5,649 nt of DNA from DASPXY01 sp038227745. GTDB taxonomy: Bacteria; Planctomycetota; Planctomycetia; Gemmatales; Gemmataceae. Position numbers and translations under genes: made by a program. Below, one piece after another: positions 5,522 through 5,649 of this stretch (position 1 is its first letter; each line of letters opens with the position of its first letter). Under the pieces are notes generated by a model, which did no database searches, was not told the origin of the DNA, and saw only the letters and a program-made list of their open reading frames with translations. Where the stretch lies: NCBI GenBank assembly GCA_038227745.1, contig JBBRPS010000679.1:1-5649 (forward strand), in the 5' to 3' direction.

Positions 5522-5644
5522 CAGGGCTGCTGCAGTGGCCGCGGTCGCGGCCAGGGCAAGAAGGGCAGGGGGCCGAAAACGCAGGGACCCAAGGACGCGC
5601 GCGGGGCCAGCTCCGGCCCGCCCCCCGATGGCTCGGGGCATTGA
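5519..5644 (+). other. open in-frame extension after UGA (possible recoding or nonsense mutation)
   Basis: Reading through the UGA at 5519-5521 adds 40 codons starting QGCCSGRGRGQGKKGRG and ending PPPDGSGH before the UGA at 5642. If the UGA stood for Cys or selenocysteine, the motif would be Q-(C/U)-Q-G-C-C, a plausible thiol cluster at the head of a flexible tail. Third codon positions in the tail are G or C in about 34 of 40, against 28 and 30 at positions one and two, which mildly favours past or present coding. In DNA this G+C-rich, 40 open codons alone prove little. Confidence 0.4.
5536..5553 (+). other. SECIS-like hairpin downstream of in-frame UGA
   Basis: The 7-bp stem TGGCCGC/GCGGCCA closes a four-base loop GGTC (5543-5546). 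A lower helix TGC/GCA (5531-5533 with 5556-5558) is possible below an AG/GG internal loop. The loop starts 21 bases after the UGA and begins with G, as bacterial SECIS elements require; the E. coli fdhF element also presents GGUC in its apical loop. It lacks the bulged U of E. coli. In G+C-rich DNA such a hairpin can arise by chance. Confidence 0.4.
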
Positions 5645-5649
5645 CGATC

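Noticed and set aside
5536..5553. Hairpin after the TPR-like stop as a rho-independent terminator
   Set aside because: No T tract follows the stem; the sequence continues GGGCAAGAAGGG.

Overview
This is a very G+C-rich window that reads almost entirely on the + strand. It looks like a piece of a Planctomycetota chromosome, perhaps Gemmataceae-like. The clues are an IS1-like transposase tail and a long inverted repeat built on an 'ACGAAACACACGAAAGACACGAAA'-type unit, an element I associate with planctomycete genomes. A third clue is a PD-(D/E)XK-like gene of a type I otherwise associate with cyanobacteria and planctomycetes. The phylum assignment is inference, because the window has no rRNA or marker gene.

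Layout. Positions 1-300 hold the 3' end of a decaying IS1-family-like transposase. A non-coding gap of about 170 bases follows. From 471 to the right edge there is one tight operon of the MoxR-associated 'Bat' (aerotolerance) type: a DUF58/VWA protein (471-1331), a one-span membrane protein in the BatD/DUF4381-like slot (1328-2344), a PD-(D/E)XK-like protein (2277-2882), a 41-codon relic ORF (2882-3007), a BatA-type VWA membrane protein (3004-3918), a BatB-type VWA membrane protein (3912-4913) and a membrane-anchored TPR-like protein in the BatC slot (4949-5521). Most junctions overlap by a few bases, which suggests translational coupling. The AAA+ ATPase MoxR, the usual partner upstream of DUF58, is not in the window; the transposase remnant lies where it might be expected.

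How the genes may work together. In the general Bat/MoxR model, three proteins with metal-binding (MIDAS) VWA domains, one soluble and two membrane-anchored, act with a MoxR ATPase and a periplasmic or TPR partner in envelope-associated complex assembly or stress tolerance. All three VWA proteins here keep the DxSxS signature. The PD-(D/E)XK-like gene is an outsider: it is bracketed by two diverged copies of the 3' end of the preceding gene, as if it had been inserted into the operon.

Three points deserve attention. (1) The TPR-like gene ends at a UGA, but its frame stays open for 40 more codons of Cys/Gly/Lys-rich sequence. A hairpin with a GGUC apical loop sits 21 nt after the UGA, a geometry compatible with a bacterial SECIS element, though a nonsense mutation is equally possible. 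(2) The arms of the long inverted repeat provide the N-terminus and signal-peptide-like segment of the BatD-slot protein. (3) The direct repeat around the nuclease-like gene records an insertion or duplication that left a translationally coupled relic ORF in front of batA.
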